A stretch of DNA of 34,909 nt from Flavobacteriaceae bacterium (GCA_947373225.1 CANBWX010000023.1:1-34909); one strand, 5' to 3'; shown: positions 7,496 through 16,189, numbered from the stretch's first letter. Notes: a model not told the origin generated them from the sequence alone. Program-made: numbers and translations.

Positions 7496-8302
7496 ATGTT
7501 ATTCCAAATAAAAGCCTACATCAAATTCCTTTGGAATTCCAAAAACGAACACGCGGTGCATTCACCATTTGTGTTTAGTTTGATTGTCAAATGTTTTTAT
7601 GACAAGAAATCAAAACCTGACCCGAGCGGTAGCGAACAGGCGAAGCAATATCAAGTTTTAAAAAATTACAGAAATTCACTTTTAGAAAATACAAATACAA
7701 TTGATGTAACCGATTTTGGAGCGGGTTCTAAAGTTTTTAAATCAAATACCAGAGAAATCTCTAAAATTGCCAAAACCGCTGGAATATCATCAAACCGAGC
7801 CGAATTATTGTTCCGAATCACAAATTATTTTCAACCAGATACGATTTTAGAAATAGGAACTTCATTAGGTTTAGCCACTTCTGCACTAGCCTTGGGAAAT
7901 CCAAAAGCCAAAATAATAACGCTTGAAGGGTGTCCTGAAACGGCTCATCAATGTCAATTGCAATTGCAAAATTTCAATATCAAAAATGTAGAATTAGTAA
8001 TTACCGAATTTTCAACATACTTCAAAACTTACAACTTACAACCTACAACTTACAACTTAATTTACTTCGACGGAAACCATTCAAAAACCGCCACTTTAGA
8101 ATATTTTGAACTTTTATTACCAACAATAACAAACGAAAGCGTATGGATTTTAGATGATATTCATTGGTCAAAAGACATGGAAGAGGCTTGGAAAATCATA
8201 AAAAAACATCCAAAAGTGTCCGTCACAATCGATACATTTCAATGGGGATTTGTATTTTTTAGAAGAGAGCAACCCAAGGAACATTTTGTGATTCGGGTAT
8301 AA
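7496..8302 (+). CDS. Class I SAM-dependent methyltransferase (O-methyltransferase-like)
   Basis: A predicted cytoplasmic methyltransferase of 268 residues. The SAM-binding motif is TILEIGTSLGLATSALAL, with the acidic end of strand 2 in KIITLEGCPE and a later LIYFDGNHSK. WILDDIHWSKDMEEAW matches the metal-site region of catechol-type O-methyltransferases. The frame is open from an ATG at 7418, but the first 26 residues come from the repeat array and the promoter-like TTG (7441) and TATCTTCG (7465) lie there, so the ATG at 7496 (MLFQIKAYIKFLWNSKNEHAVHSPF) is preferred. Two peptides look like repeat-derived inserts: DPSGSEQAKQ near 7617-7646, GC-rich, and a TYNLQPTTYNL stretch at 8027-8059. The substrate is unknown. 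Confidence 0.85.
   Translation: MLFQIKAYIKFLWNSKNEHAVHSPFVFSLIVKCFYDKKSKPDPSGSEQAKQYQVLKNYRNSLLENTNTIDVTDFGAGSKVFKSNTREISKIAKTAGISSNRAELLFRITNYFQPDTILEIGTSLGLATSALALGNPKAKIITLEGCPETAHQCQLQLQNFNIKNVELVITEFSTYFKTYNLQPTTYNLIYFDGNHSKTATLEYFELLLPTITNESVWILDDIHWSKDMEEAWKIIKKHPKVSVTIDTFQWGFVFFRREQPKEHFVIRV
8027..8059 (+). repeat. Short tandem repeat inside the methyltransferase gene
   Basis: The unit ACTTACA or ACCTACA repeats five times with two-base spacers, giving TYNLQPTTYNL in frame. Similar ACTTACAAC arrays are usually intergenic in such genomes. Here the array lies between two conserved core strands of the enzyme without breaking the frame. Confidence 0.75.
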
Positions 8303-8305
8303 AAA

Positions 8306-8333
8306 AAATGACAGCCATTACTGCCTGTCATTT
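8306..8333. terminator. Bidirectional terminator after the methyltransferase
   Basis: A perfect 9-base stem AAATGACAG/CTGTCATTT with a 10-base loop, preceded by an A-run. It lies between two converging genes (stops at 8302 and 8354). The T tract is short on the + side. Confidence 0.75.
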
Positions 8334-8353
8334 CTCCTTGAATTAATAATTAC

Positions 8354-9028
8354 CTAATGTTTCGCTTTTTCCATTTCGGCTGATTTTGCACCTATTCTAT
8401 TTATTTTAAACATAGGAGCAAATTTGAATTTTATTGAAGCAATTTTCATATTATCCGCTGAAGACAGACCTTCTTTTTCAACGGTGTTTTTTCTACTATC
8501 TAATCCTTCATACATCACCTTTACTTCATCATAATCTTCTCTTGAAAAATTATGTTTATTATCTTTATAGGATTGAAAAAAAACATCATAAACTTTTAGA
8601 ATATTGTCTTTATTCACCCAACTGAAGTTCATATCATCGCCAATTTTTCCTTCGCCAAAAAGTGCATTTCTCAATTTTTGCTTTGATCCAACAGTTACAA
8701 CAACCCTTTTTTTAGCATCCATTTCGGCTTCTACTTTTGCTTTTAATGCCGCATATTTTAATCTGCTTGCATCAACTCGCTCTTTCGCTGCTATTTTATC
8801 TTTAAGATTCTCAATTGCCGAATCGGCAACTACACTTCGCATTTTATATTCGGCATCAATTGCTTGCCAATTTCCATTATCATCTAAAGATGATTTATTC
8901 CCTAATGAATCTACATAGATTACATAGGTATCGACCGTTTTTTGGGCCTTCATTTCTTTCTCGTCTTTACACGATGTGAATCCCGAAGCGACTAGCGCTA
9001 TTCCTAAAAATAATTTTAAACTTTTCAT
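8354..9028 (-). CDS. Hypothetical lipoprotein
   Basis: I do not recognise a named family. The first 19 residues form a lipoprotein signal peptide, and GFTSC places the lipidated Cys at 20. The residues after it (KDEKE) are a Lys followed by acidic residues, which resembles the surface-export signal known for some Flavobacteriia lipoproteins. The mature protein has two predicted parts: a region with KSSLDDNGNWQAIDAEYKMRS and a long charged helix (about 70-110, DKIAAKERVDASRLKYAALKAKVEAEM). It is a single-gene unit. The 297 bases upstream (9029-9325) hold no gene that I can see, only AT-rich sequence with a likely -7 element for the next gene. Confidence 0.78.
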   Translation of the reverse strand: MKSLKLFLGIALVASGFTSCKDEKEMKAQKTVDTYVIYVDSLGNKSSLDDNGNWQAIDAEYKMRSVVADSAIENLKDKIAAKERVDASRLKYAALKAKVEAEMDAKKRVVVTVGSKQKLRNALFGEGKIGDDMNFSWVNKDNILKVYDVFFQSYKDNKHNFSREDYDEVKVMYEGLDSRKNTVEKEGLSSADNMKIASIKFKFAPMFKINRIGAKSAEMEKAKH

Positions 9029-9288
9029 AATCTACTGGTTTTATATTTAATTAAGTAAATGTAATTCAACACTATAACTATTCAATTTTAATCCAAAAAT
9101 TATGAAATAAATCAAAATAATTATGAAATAAACCATCATCAATAGCTTTATTTGACACTAAAAAAAATCCAATTTTAAATTTCACCCAAAAACTATGACT
9201 CCAAATCGCTAAAGGAATTTCTATCAAAATATAAATTTGTAACGAAAATGAATTTCAGTCTACTAATATTTAATTGAAATCAATTTTG

Positions 9289-9296
9289 TACTTTTA
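9289..9296 (+). promoter_or_regulatory. Possible -7 element of the ABC ATPase gene
   Basis: TACTTTTA matches seven of the eight bases of TAnnTTTG and lies 30 bases before the ATG at 9326. No TTG was found at a proper distance, so this is weak. Confidence 0.35.
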
Positions 9297-9325
9297 AAAT
9301 CTTAAATCAAAAACCATAAATTAGA

Positions 9326-10009
9326 ATGAAGGCACTAATAAAAATAACCAATATCAAACGTGATTTTGTCTTGGGAAATGAAATCGTTTATGTTTTAAAA
9401 GGTATTGATTTAGAGATAAATAAAGGAGAATATGTAGCACTTATGGGACCTTCTGGCTCAGGAAAATCGACTTTGATGAACCTTTTGGGATGCTTAGACA
9501 CACCTACTTCTGGAAGCTATATTCTGAACGGAAAAGACGTCAGCCAAATGCACGATGACGAATTAGCCGAAATTCGGAACAAAGAAATAGGATTTGTTTT
9601 TCAAACATTCAACCTTTTACCTCGAACAACAGCGCTTGACAATGTAGCTTTGCCAATGATTTATGCCGGATTTTCGAAATCAGAAAGAAAAGCCCGTGCA
9701 ACAGATGTTTTAAAACAGGTGAATTTAGCCGACCGAATGGATCACCAGCCCAATCAACTTTCGGGTGGACAACGCCAGCGTGTAGCCATTGCCCGTGCCT
9801 TGGTCAATAAACCTTCAATAATTCTTGCCGATGAACCTACAGGAAATTTAGACAGTAAAACATCTGAGGAAATCATGACACTTTTAGAAGAAATCCATAG
9901 CAAAGGCAACACTATTATAGTTGTTACCCACGAAGAAGAAATTGCTGCGCATGCCAAGAGAATCATCCGTTTGAGAGATGGAATGATCGAGAGTGACACT
10001 TCGAAATAG
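9326..10009 (+). CDS. ABC transporter ATP-binding protein (MacB/LolD-like)
   Basis: The cytoplasmic ATPase of an ABC transporter of the MacB/LolD/FtsE type, 227 residues. Motifs are Walker A GPSGSGKS near 41, the Q-loop in [21 protein letters not shown], signature [15 protein letters not shown] near 142, Walker [13 protein letters not shown] near 163, and the His switch in VVTHEEE. These permease-linked ATPases work with FtsX-like membrane proteins, and no permease gene is in the window, so the partner must be elsewhere. The adenosyltransferase gene follows in the same direction after 62 bases containing a small hairpin, so a shared transcript is possible. Substrate not predictable. Confidence 0.93.
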   Translation: MKALIKITNIKRDFVLGNEIVYVLKGIDLEINKGEYVALMGPSGSGKSTLMNLLGCLDTPTSGSYILNGKDVSQMHDDELAEIRNKEIGFVFQTFNLLPRTTALDNVALPMIYAGFSKSERKARATDVLKQVNLADRMDHQPNQLSGGQRQRVAIARALVNKPSIILADEPTGNLDSKTSEEIMTLLEEIHSKGNTIIVVTHEEEIAAHAKRIIRLRDGMIESDTSK

Positions 10010-10031
10010 GTTATATAGGTTAATCATTAAA

Positions 10032-10057
10032 CGGTTAATCCAATAAGCAATTAACCG
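10032..10057. repeat. Small hairpin between ABC ATPase and adenosyltransferase genes
   Basis: CGGTTAAT and ATTAACCG form a perfect 8-base stem with a 10-base loop. GGTTAATC also occurs just upstream at 10019-10026, so this looks like a short repeat. There is no T tract. Confidence 0.6.
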
Positions 10058-10071
10058 ACTAAACAACAAAA

Positions 10072-10641
10072 ATGAAAATATACACAAAGACTGGCGATAC
10101 AGGAACAACAGCACTTTTTGGCGGAACCCGAGTTCCTAAAGACCACATTCGCATAGAAAGTTATGGTACGGTTGACGAATTGAATTCTTATATTGGACTA
10201 ATTCGGGATCAAGAAATGAATCTGCATTACAAAAAAATTCTAATAGAAATTCAAGATCGATTATTCACCGTTGGAGCTATTCTAGCCACTCCACCCGAAA
10301 AAGAAGTGAAGAAAAATGGAGAATTACGGTTGCAAAATTTAGGAATTGTAGAAAGTGACATCGAATTGCTCGAAACCGAAATCGATGCTATGGAAGAAGT
10401 GTTGCCACCAATGACGCATTTTGTTCTACCAGGAGGGAATACAACTGTGTCATATTGTCATATTGCCCGTTGCGTTTGCCGCCGTGCCGAACGATTAGCC
10501 GTGCATTTAGACCACAACGAACCCGTTGCCGAAATCGTAGTTAAGTACTTAAACCGACTTTCTGACTACCTTTTTGTATTGGCACGAAAGTTGTCGAATG
10601 ATTTACACGCTGAAGAAGTAAAATGGATTCCGAGAAAGTAA
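10072..10641 (+). CDS. PduO-type cob(I)alamin adenosyltransferase
   Basis: It transfers the adenosyl group of ATP to cob(I)alamin or a corrinoid precursor to make adenosylcobalamin, in the cytoplasm. The 189-residue length and motifs fit the PduO family: KIYTKTGDTGTTALFGG (N-terminal ATP-binding region), RIESYGTVDELNSYIGL, the CRRAERLAV helix and YLNRLSDYLFVLAR near the C-terminus, which contains residues of the ATP and corrinoid pocket. No corrinoid biosynthesis genes lie nearby, so it may serve salvage for B12-dependent enzymes elsewhere. The gene comes 62 bases after an ABC ATPase gene. The ATP-dependent role is secure from family motifs; which B12 enzyme it serves is not shown. Confidence 0.93.
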   Translation: MKIYTKTGDTGTTALFGGTRVPKDHIRIESYGTVDELNSYIGLIRDQEMNLHYKKILIEIQDRLFTVGAILATPPEKEVKKNGELRLQNLGIVESDIELLETEIDAMEEVLPPMTHFVLPGGNTTVSYCHIARCVCRRAERLAVHLDHNEPVAEIVVKYLNRLSDYLFVLARKLSNDLHAEEVKWIPRK

Positions 10642-10642
10642 T

Positions 10643-10760
10643 CAGATTTCAGGTTGCAGAAGGAAGAGTTCAAATATTTCAGACAACAGATTAGTGGTAT
10701 TTCAAATAATTTTTCCAGCTACCAATCTGAAATCTGTAAACTAGAATCTGCTATCTGAAA
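10643..10760. repeat. CAGATTTCAG inverted repeat region
   Basis: CAGATTTCAGGTTGCAGA at 10643 faces CTGAAATCTG at 10727 and a further CTGCTATCTGAAA at 10748. The 10-base arms are perfect. The same words recur at 14508, 22070-22230 and 30311. This accounts for most of the gap between 10641 and the promoter at 10801. Confidence 0.75.
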
Positions 10761-10800
10761 AAACGTTCTTAACTTTAATAAAAAATAAATGCTTTTTTAC

Positions 10801-10830
10801 TTGTCTTGTTCAGTAAAAAATTTATTTTTG
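10801..10830 (+). promoter_or_regulatory. Promoter of the DUF2795 gene
   Basis: TTG at 10801-10803, a 19-base spacer and TATTTTTG at 10823-10830. This is one of the best matches to the Bacteroidota consensus in the window. Transcription would start near 10837, about 16 bases before the ATG. Confidence 0.8.
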
Positions 10831-10852
10831 CACAAAACTAAACAGACAAAAG

Positions 10853-11074
10853 ATGTATTGGACATTAGAATTAGCATCGTATTTAAGTGATGCCCCGTGG
10901 CCTGCAAACAAAGATGAACTTATCGACTACGCTATTAGAGCTGGAGCTCCTTTAGAAGTGGTTGAAAACCTACAGTCTATAGAGGATGAAGGGGAGATAT
11001 ATGAATCGATGGAAGAGATTTGGCCGGATTATCCTACTGACGAAGATTATCTTTGGAACGAGGATGAATATTAA
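10853..11074 (+). CDS. DUF2795 domain protein
   Basis: A small acidic cytoplasmic protein (73 residues) of the DUF2795 family, whose function is not known. The core MYWTLELASYLSDAPWPANKDELIDYAIRAGAP fits the short helical fold predicted for that family, and the last 30 residues are almost all acidic or aromatic (EDEGEIYESMEEIW, EDYLWNEDEY). It has its own strong promoter and terminator, so it is transcribed as a single gene despite lying 87 bases before secA. The strong signals suggest high expression. It has no visible link to secretion. Confidence 0.88.
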   Translation: MYWTLELASYLSDAPWPANKDELIDYAIRAGAPLEVVENLQSIEDEGEIYESMEEIWPDYPTDEDYLWNEDEY

Positions 11075-11085
11075 AAAAATATCTC

Positions 11086-11117
11086 AAAAAAAAAGTCTCA
11101 AAAGAGGCTTTTTTTTT
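11086..11117 (+). terminator. Terminator between DUF2795 gene and secA
   Basis: A 14-base stem with one T-G pair (A-run plus GTCTC against GAGGC plus T-run), an AAAA loop and a T9 tract. A textbook intrinsic terminator for the + strand. Confidence 0.88.
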
Positions 11118-11161
11118 GTTTAAATTTACGCACTTTTATAAAATAGAAATACAAATATATT

Positions 11162-14100
11162 ATGAGTTTCATAAACAGCATACTTAAAGTCTTTGTTGGA
11201 GATAAATCACAAAAAGATGTAAAGGCGTTACAACCTTATTTAACCAAAATTAAAACTTTTGAAAGCGTTCTTGCTGCGTTATCACACGATGATCTTCGTG
11301 CCAGAACTGCTTTTTTTAAAGATAAAATAAAACAAGCTCGTGCCGAGAAAGATGCAAAAATTGCTTCGATTAAACTAGAAGCAGAAACGGTTGAAGACAT
11401 AGATAAACGCGAAGACTTATACGTAGCCATCGATACTTTAGAAAAAGAAGCTTACGAAATTTCGGAAAAAACCTTGTTAGAAATTCTCCCTGAAGCTTTT
11501 GCGGTTGTAAAAGAAACGGCAAGACGATTCAAAGATAATACCCAAATCACAGTTACTGCAACAGCAAAAGACCGCGAACTTTCGGCTAGCAAAACCTATA
11601 TTACTCTTGATGGCGAAAACGCTATTTGGGCAAACTCTTGGAACGCAGCCGGAAAACAAATCACTTGGGACATGATTCACTATGATGTTCAGCTGATTGG
11701 TGGAATGGTTTTGCACGAGGGTAAAATTGCCGAAATGCAAACGGGTGAAGGAAAAACATTAGTGGCTACTTTACCTCTTTATTTGAATGCTTTGACCGGA
11801 AACGGAGTGCATTTAGTAACCGTAAATGATTACTTGGCAAAACGAGATAGCACTTGGAAAGCGCCTTTATTCGAATTTCATGGTTTGACTGTAGATTGTA
11901 TTGACAATCACCAACCAAATTCTGAAGGTCGTAAAAAAGCCTACGATTCGGATATTACTTACGGAACAAATAACGAATTTGGTTTCGATTATTTGAGAGA
12001 TAATATGGCGCATTCGCCAGAAGATTTGGTACAAAGAAAACATAATTATGCGATTGTCGATGAGGTCGATTCGGTTTTGATTGATGATGCTCGTACGCCA
12101 TTGATTATTTCTGGTCCAGTTCCTGAAGGAGATCGTCACGAATTTACGGAGTTGAAACCGAAAATCGAAAACTTGGTAAGTCTTCAACGACAAATGGCAA
12201 ATGGTTTCTTATCGGAAGCTAAAAAATTAATCAAAGAAGGAAATACTAAAGATGGTGGTTTCTTATTATTAAGAGCTTACAGAGCTTTGCCAAAAAATAA
12301 AGCATTAATCAAATTTTTGAGTGAAGAAGGAATTAAACAATTGCTTCAAAAAACGGAGAATCAATATTTACAAGATAACAAACGCGAAATGCCGAAAGTG
12401 GATGAAGCTTTGTATTTTGTAATCGAAGAAAAAAACAATCAAGTAGAATTATCCGATAGTGGAATCGAATTTCTTTCGGGAGATACAGATAGTGACTTTT
12501 TTGTACTTCCAGACATTGGAACTGCAATTGCCATAATCGAAAAGAAAAACTTAGGAAAAGACGAAGAAGCAGAAGAAAAAGAGAAATTATTTCAAGATTT
12601 CGGAATCAAAAGCGAGCGTATTCATACCTTGACACAACTTTTGAAAGCTTATACCCTTTTCGAAAAAGATGTAGAATACGTAATCATGGATAACAAAATC
12701 ATGATTGTAGACGAGCAAACAGGTCGTATTATGGATGGTCGTCGTTATTCGGACGGTTTACACCAAGCGATTGAAGCCAAAGAAAGCGTTAAAATTGAAG
12801 ATGCAACTCAAACTTTCGCAACAGTTACTTTGCAGAATTATTTCAGAATGTACAGCAAATTAGGTGGTATGACTGGAACTGCCGTTACCGAAGCTGGTGA
12901 GTTATGGCAAATATACAAATTAGATGTTGTAGAAATTCCTACTAACAGAGCAATGGTTCGTCAGGACAAAGAGGATTTTATCTACAAAACAACACGTGAG
13001 AAATTTAATGCCGTAATCGAAGATGTAACCGAATTATCGAAAGCGGGAAGACCGGTTTTAATTGGAACAACATCAGTCGAAATTTCGGAATTATTAAGCC
13101 GAATGTTGAAAATGAGAGGTGTTGCGCACAACGTTTTGAATGCAAAAATGCACAAACAAGAAGCACAAATCGTTGAAGAAGCAGGAAAACCCGGAGTGGT
13201 AACCATCGCAACGAATATGGCAGGTCGTGGAACGGATATTAAACTTTCGGCCGAAGTAAAAGCGGCAGGTGGTTTGGCAATTGTGGGTACAGAACGTCAC
13301 GATTCTCGTCGTGTTGACCGTCAGTTGCGAGGTCGTGCTGGTCGTCAAGGAGATCCTGGAAGTTCCCAATTTTATGTTTCGCTTGAAGATAACCTGATGC
13401 GTTTATTTGGTTCTGAAAGAGTGGCAAAAGTAATGGACCGAATGGGATTGCAAGAAGGTGAAGTGATACAGCATTCGATGATGACAAAATCTATCGAAAG
13501 AGCACAGAAAAAAGTCGAAGAAAACAACTTTGGTGTTCGTAAACGTTTGTTAGAATATGATGATGTTATGAATGCGCAACGTGAAGTGGTTTACAAACGC
13601 CGTCGTCATGCTTTGCACGGAGAACGTTTGAAACTGGACATCGCCAATATGTTGTATGACACTTGCGATTTGATTGTAACTGACAACAAATTATCGAATG
13701 ATTTCAAAAATTTCGAATTCGAATTGATTCGTTATTTCTCTATTACTTCGCCAGTTTCTGAAAGTGATTTCAACAAATTGACCGACATCGAATTGACTGG
13801 AAAAGTATATAAAGCGGCATTGGCATTTTATTCTGAAAAAACAGAACGTAGCGCAAGAGAAGCATTTCCAATCATTCAGAATGTTTATGAAGATAAAAAC
13901 AACCAATTCGAACGTATTATAGTTCCGTTTACCGATGGAATAAAATCGTTGAATGTGGTCACCGATTTAAAACGTGCCTACGAAACTCACGGAAATCAAT
14001 TAGTTGCCGATTTTGAGAAAAACATCACTTTGGCCATTGTTGATGAAGCTTGGAAAAAACATTTACGTAAAATGGATGAGTTGAAACAATCGGTTCAGCT

Positions 14101-14503
14101 TGCCGTTCACGAACAAAAAGATCCTTTGCTAATCTATAAATTCGAAGCGTTCAATTTGTTTAGTTCGATGCTGAATGGCGTAAATAAAGAAGTGATTTCG
14201 TTCTTGTTCAAAGGAGATTTACCACAACAAAGCGAACCAACCATTCAGGAAGCTAAAGAAGTTCGCCAGCAAGAAAATTATAAAACAAGTAAAGACGAAA
14301 TTGTTTCTAGCGAAAGTGCCAATCGTGAAGCGGGGCAAACGCAGCAACGTCAGGTTACCGAAACGATCGTTCGTGACCAACCGAAAATTAATCGTAACGA
14401 TACGGTAACGATTCAAAATGTAGCCAATGGGCAAACACAAGAAATGAAATACAAGAAAGCCGAAAGTTTAATAGCTAACGGAACTTGGGTTTTGGTTTCT
14501 TAA
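11162..14503 (+). CDS. secA: Preprotein translocase ATPase SecA
   Basis: The motor that pushes secretory preproteins through SecYEG at the cytoplasmic membrane. Walker A is MQTGEGKT near 192, Walker B DEVDSVLIDDARTPLI near 299, and motif VI includes TNMAGRGTD near 683 and RQLRGRAGRQGD. The preprotein cross-linking domain and helical scaffold (RKRLLEYDDVMNAQREVVY) follow. The protein has 1113 residues against about 900 in E. coli. The extra length is mostly an insert after IISGPVP (about 335-450, ISLQ-type helices and KTENQYLQDNKREMP) and a C-terminal tail (VNKEVISFLFKG onward). The tail lacks the CxCxxxxxxC zinc motif used for SecB binding, as is usual in this phylum. A multi-copy repeat and a terminator follow. 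Confidence 0.98.
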   Translation: MSFINSILKVFVGDKSQKDVKALQPYLTKIKTFESVLAALSHDDLRARTAFFKDKIKQARAEKDAKIASIKLEAETVEDIDKREDLYVAIDTLEKEAYEISEKTLLEILPEAFAVVKETARRFKDNTQITVTATAKDRELSASKTYITLDGENAIWANSWNAAGKQITWDMIHYDVQLIGGMVLHEGKIAEMQTGEGKTLVATLPLYLNALTGNGVHLVTVNDYLAKRDSTWKAPLFEFHGLTVDCIDNHQPNSEGRKKAYDSDITYGTNNEFGFDYLRDNMAHSPEDLVQRKHNYAIVDEVDSVLIDDARTPLIISGPVPEGDRHEFTELKPKIENLVSLQRQMANGFLSEAKKLIKEGNTKDGGFLLLRAYRALPKNKALIKFLSEEGIKQLLQKTENQYLQDNKREMPKVDEALYFVIEEKNNQVELSDSGIEFLSGDTDSDFFVLPDIGTAIAIIEKKNLGKDEEAEEKEKLFQDFGIKSERIHTLTQLLKAYTLFEKDVEYVIMDNKIMIVDEQTGRIMDGRRYSDGLHQAIEAKESVKIEDATQTFATVTLQNYFRMYSKLGGMTGTAVTEAGELWQIYKLDVVEIPTNRAMVRQDKEDFIYKTTREKFNAVIEDVTELSKAGRPVLIGTTSVEISELLSRMLKMRGVAHNVLNAKMHKQEAQIVEEAGKPGVVTIATNMAGRGTDIKLSAEVKAAGGLAIVGTERHDSRRVDRQLRGRAGRQGDPGSSQFYVSLEDNLMRLFGSERVAKVMDRMGLQEGEVIQHSMMTKSIERAQKKVEENNFGVRKRLLEYDDVMNAQREVVYKRRRHALHGERLKLDIANMLYDTCDLIVTDNKLSNDFKNFEFELIRYFSITSPVSESDFNKLTDIELTGKVYKAALAFYSEKTERSAREAFPIIQNVYEDKNNQFERIIVPFTDGIKSLNVVTDLKRAYETHGNQLVADFEKNITLAIVDEAWKKHLRKMDELKQSVQLAVHEQKDPLLIYKFEAFNLFSSMLNGVNKEVISFLFKGDLPQQSEPTIQEAKEVRQQENYKTSKDEIVSSESANREAGQTQQRQVTETIVRDQPKINRNDTVTIQNVANGQTQEMKYKKAESLIANGTWVLVS

Positions 14504-14507
14504 AATC

Positions 14508-14547
14508 CAGGTTGCAGATTTCAGGTTGCAGGTTGCAGATTTCAGAT
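14508..14547. repeat. CAGGTTGCAGATTTCAG direct repeats
   Basis: CAGGTTGCAGATTTCAG occurs twice in succession with a short extra CAGGTTG between. It belongs to the same family as 10643-10760. It lies in the secA trailer, just before the secA terminator. Confidence 0.8.
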
Positions 14548-14558
14548 CTAAATAATTC

Positions 14559-14596
14559 AATCCTCGATTACGAAAGTAGTCGGGGATTTTTTTTTT
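14559..14596 (+). terminator. secA terminator; hairpin family copy 1
   Basis: AATCCTCGATTAC, loop GAAA and GTAGTCGGGGATT form a 13-base stem with two T-G pairs, followed by a T10 tract. This is a strong intrinsic terminator. Closely related hairpins occur at 16124 and 20534. Confidence 0.88.
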
Positions 14597-14616
14597 AAAG
14601 TTTAATCCAAAACAGC

Positions 14617-14624
14617 TATATTTG
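14617..14624 (+). promoter_or_regulatory. -7 element before small cysteine protein copy A
   Basis: TATATTTG is a full match to TAnnTTTG, 21 bases before the CTG start at 14645. A -33 TTG is not clear. If used, it would start a transcript with a leader of about 14 bases. The corresponding position before copy B is a 15-A run with no such motif. Confidence 0.6.
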
Positions 14625-14644
14625 CACTTTAAAAAATAAAAAGA

Positions 14645-15016
14645 CTGAAAAAGTATTTCATCATATTGCTTTCTTCCATTATATTGCTTCCTAGTTTTGG
14701 GAATATGGCGGTATATGTGTCGTTTAAAATCAATCAGGTTGAAATTGCAAAAACCATTTGTATCCAAAGAAAAGTAGCCAATAACACGTGTAATGGACAT
14801 TGTGAACTTCGAAAAAGTTTAAAAAAATTCGAAGATAACGAAAGAAAAATGGATAATAATCTAAAAGAAAAATCCGATTTAGTTTACATTCAAAACAACA
14901 TCGAAACTACTATTGCTACTCCAAAAAAAATAGAAAACAGATTAACTCTTTTTTCTCATTCTACTAAGAAACCGATCTCTGTTTCAAACACAACTTTCCG
15001 CCCACCGCTCGTATAA
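14645..15016 (+). CDS. Small envelope cysteine protein, copy A (CTG start)
   Basis: I do not recognise a named family. With the CTG at 14645 read as Met, the protein has 123 residues and begins (M)KKYFIILLSSIILLPSFG, which is either a signal peptide or an uncleaved anchor. The next part has Cys39, Cys49 and Cys53 (CX9CX3C; TCNGHCELRKSL), then a charged helix (KFEDNERKMDNNLKEK) and a tail ending FRPPLV. No ATG or GTG precedes it in frame, and a stop lies 15 bases upstream. TTG at 14666 or ATG at 14705 would cut off the positive start of the signal. The three cysteines and neighbours suggest metal binding or thiol chemistry in the periplasm; that is inference. A near-identical copy lies at 16227. 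Confidence 0.8.
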   Translation: MKKYFIILLSSIILLPSFGNMAVYVSFKINQVEIAKTICIQRKVANNTCNGHCELRKSLKKFEDNERKMDNNLKEKSDLVYIQNNIETTIATPKKIENRLTLFSHSTKKPISVSNTTFRPPLV

Positions 15017-15059
15017 ATTTATTTTAGTTACCGTATTTCAATCTATTTGAAATGATTCT

Positions 15060-15081
15060 TTCTTTGGCTTAAGCCAAAGAA
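15060..15081. promoter_or_regulatory. Perfect 22-base palindrome before the barrel gene
   Basis: The half TTCTTTGGCTT meets its exact reverse complement with no loop bases. It lies 44 bases after the small protein stop and 37 before the next start. A related hairpin sits at the same place after copy B. It may bind a regulator dimer or form an RNA stem in a polycistronic message. Confidence 0.6.
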
Positions 15082-15117
15082 TACAAAGCTATTATATTAT
15101 AATTTATACCAAATAAA

Positions 15118-16038
15118 ATGAAAAAAACACTATTACTTATTGTCTTTTTATATTCAACAACACAAACTTTCAGTCAATGTGCTTGTTGTGCTGCAGCAGG
15201 AGCCAGTGCCTCTTCAATCGATTCTAACAATGGAATATTTACTTTACCAACAAATCAATGGGTTATAGAAGGCTATGGAGATTATAGAACCATCCAAAAC
15301 GGAAATGCAATCCAAGCGGATGAAAAACTTCTTAAAAACATGTTTATTAGCTCATTAGGCGTTCGTTATGGTATAACCAATAAAATCACAATTTCGGCAA
15401 CCATACCCTATGTATTTTTACATACTAATTATGGAAATGACCGAGGACTTGGCGATTTAGCGCTTCTAGGAACTTTTGATTTATACTCAAAAAACAGTTT
15501 TAGTTTTGCTGTACAAGCTGGCGTAAAACTTCCAACAGGAATTCAAAAAGACTCCAACTTCGATAATACTACCGTGGTCGTAGGTTCTGGTTCTTATGAC
15601 CCAATGATAGGAATACTTTTTTCAAAACATTGGGATAAAATGACCCTTACCGGAAATGGATTTTATAAATATGCAACATCAGGATTTCAAGGTAATTACT
15701 ACGGCAGCCTTTCTACACAAAGCTTAATGTTATCCTACAAAATCAAAGAGGGTGGTCGTTTTTGTGCTATGGATGAAAAAGCTGAAAAAGCGATGTCCAA
15801 TTTCGGATGGAATGTTTTTGGAGGTTACTATGGCGAATCGCATGATAAAGTAAAAGAAGATAACGTTGTTGATCCCAATTCGGGTTATTATCTAGGATTT
15901 GCAAACCTAGGAACTTCTATTTCATATAAAAAATGGAGCATGCCTTTGACCGTTTCGCTTCCTATAATCAATGATCTTAACGGAAGCCAAAATAATGCAG
16001 GATTTAGATTGCGCATCGGAATTGTAAGATCATTGTAA
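15118..16038 (+). CDS. Outer-membrane beta-barrel protein with CxCC N-terminus
   Basis: A 306-residue protein with a signal peptide (about 1-19) and a mature N-terminus starting QCACCAAAG. The rest alternates amphipathic strands with glycine turns (SLGVRYGITNKITISATIPY, FSFAVQAGVKLPTGIQ, TSISYKKWSMPLTVSLP), and ends in an aliphatic strand LRIGIVRSL. This fits the broad family of barrel proteins annotated as transporter or phenol-degradation MetA-like. A lipoprotein is unlikely because Gln sits directly before the first Cys. Its location right after the small cysteine protein, with the duplicated spacer between them, links it to metal or thiol chemistry; the substrate is unknown. Barrel placement fairly sure, function unsure. 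Confidence 0.78.
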   Translation: MKKTLLLIVFLYSTTQTFSQCACCAAAGASASSIDSNNGIFTLPTNQWVIEGYGDYRTIQNGNAIQADEKLLKNMFISSLGVRYGITNKITISATIPYVFLHTNYGNDRGLGDLALLGTFDLYSKNSFSFAVQAGVKLPTGIQKDSNFDNTTVVVGSGSYDPMIGILFSKHWDKMTLTGNGFYKYATSGFQGNYYGSLSTQSLMLSYKIKEGGRFCAMDEKAEKAMSNFGWNVFGGYYGESHDKVKEDNVVDPNSGYYLGFANLGTSISYKKWSMPLTVSLPIINDLNGSQNNAGFRLRIGIVRSL

Positions 16039-16123
16039 TAAACTTGCTGGAATTGAATAACGAAGATTCCGTTTCAAAGAAAATCCTTTACTAAAACTAA
16101 AATTTTCCTACATGAGAAAATTA

Positions 16124-16153
16124 AATCCTCGATTACAAAAGTAGTTGAGGATA
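16124..16153 (+). other. Hairpin family copy 2 (no T tract)
   Basis: AATCCTCGATTAC, loop AAAA and GTAGTTGAGGATA. The stem is nearly complete, but the outer A-A pair fails and no T tract follows, so termination is doubtful. It lies between the barrel gene and small protein copy B. Confidence 0.75.
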
Positions 16154-16189
16154 CCTTTATTGTTAAAATTTTCAAAAAATGCTTTTAAG

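Noticed and set aside
11236..14440. Antisense reading frames within secA (and similar frames opposite other large genes)
   Set aside because: They lie fully opposite conserved genes, have no family motifs and no promoter or conserved start.
14508..14547. Short direct repeats as a CRISPR array
   Set aside because: Units are under 20 bases, no regular spacers exist, and no cas genes are in the window.
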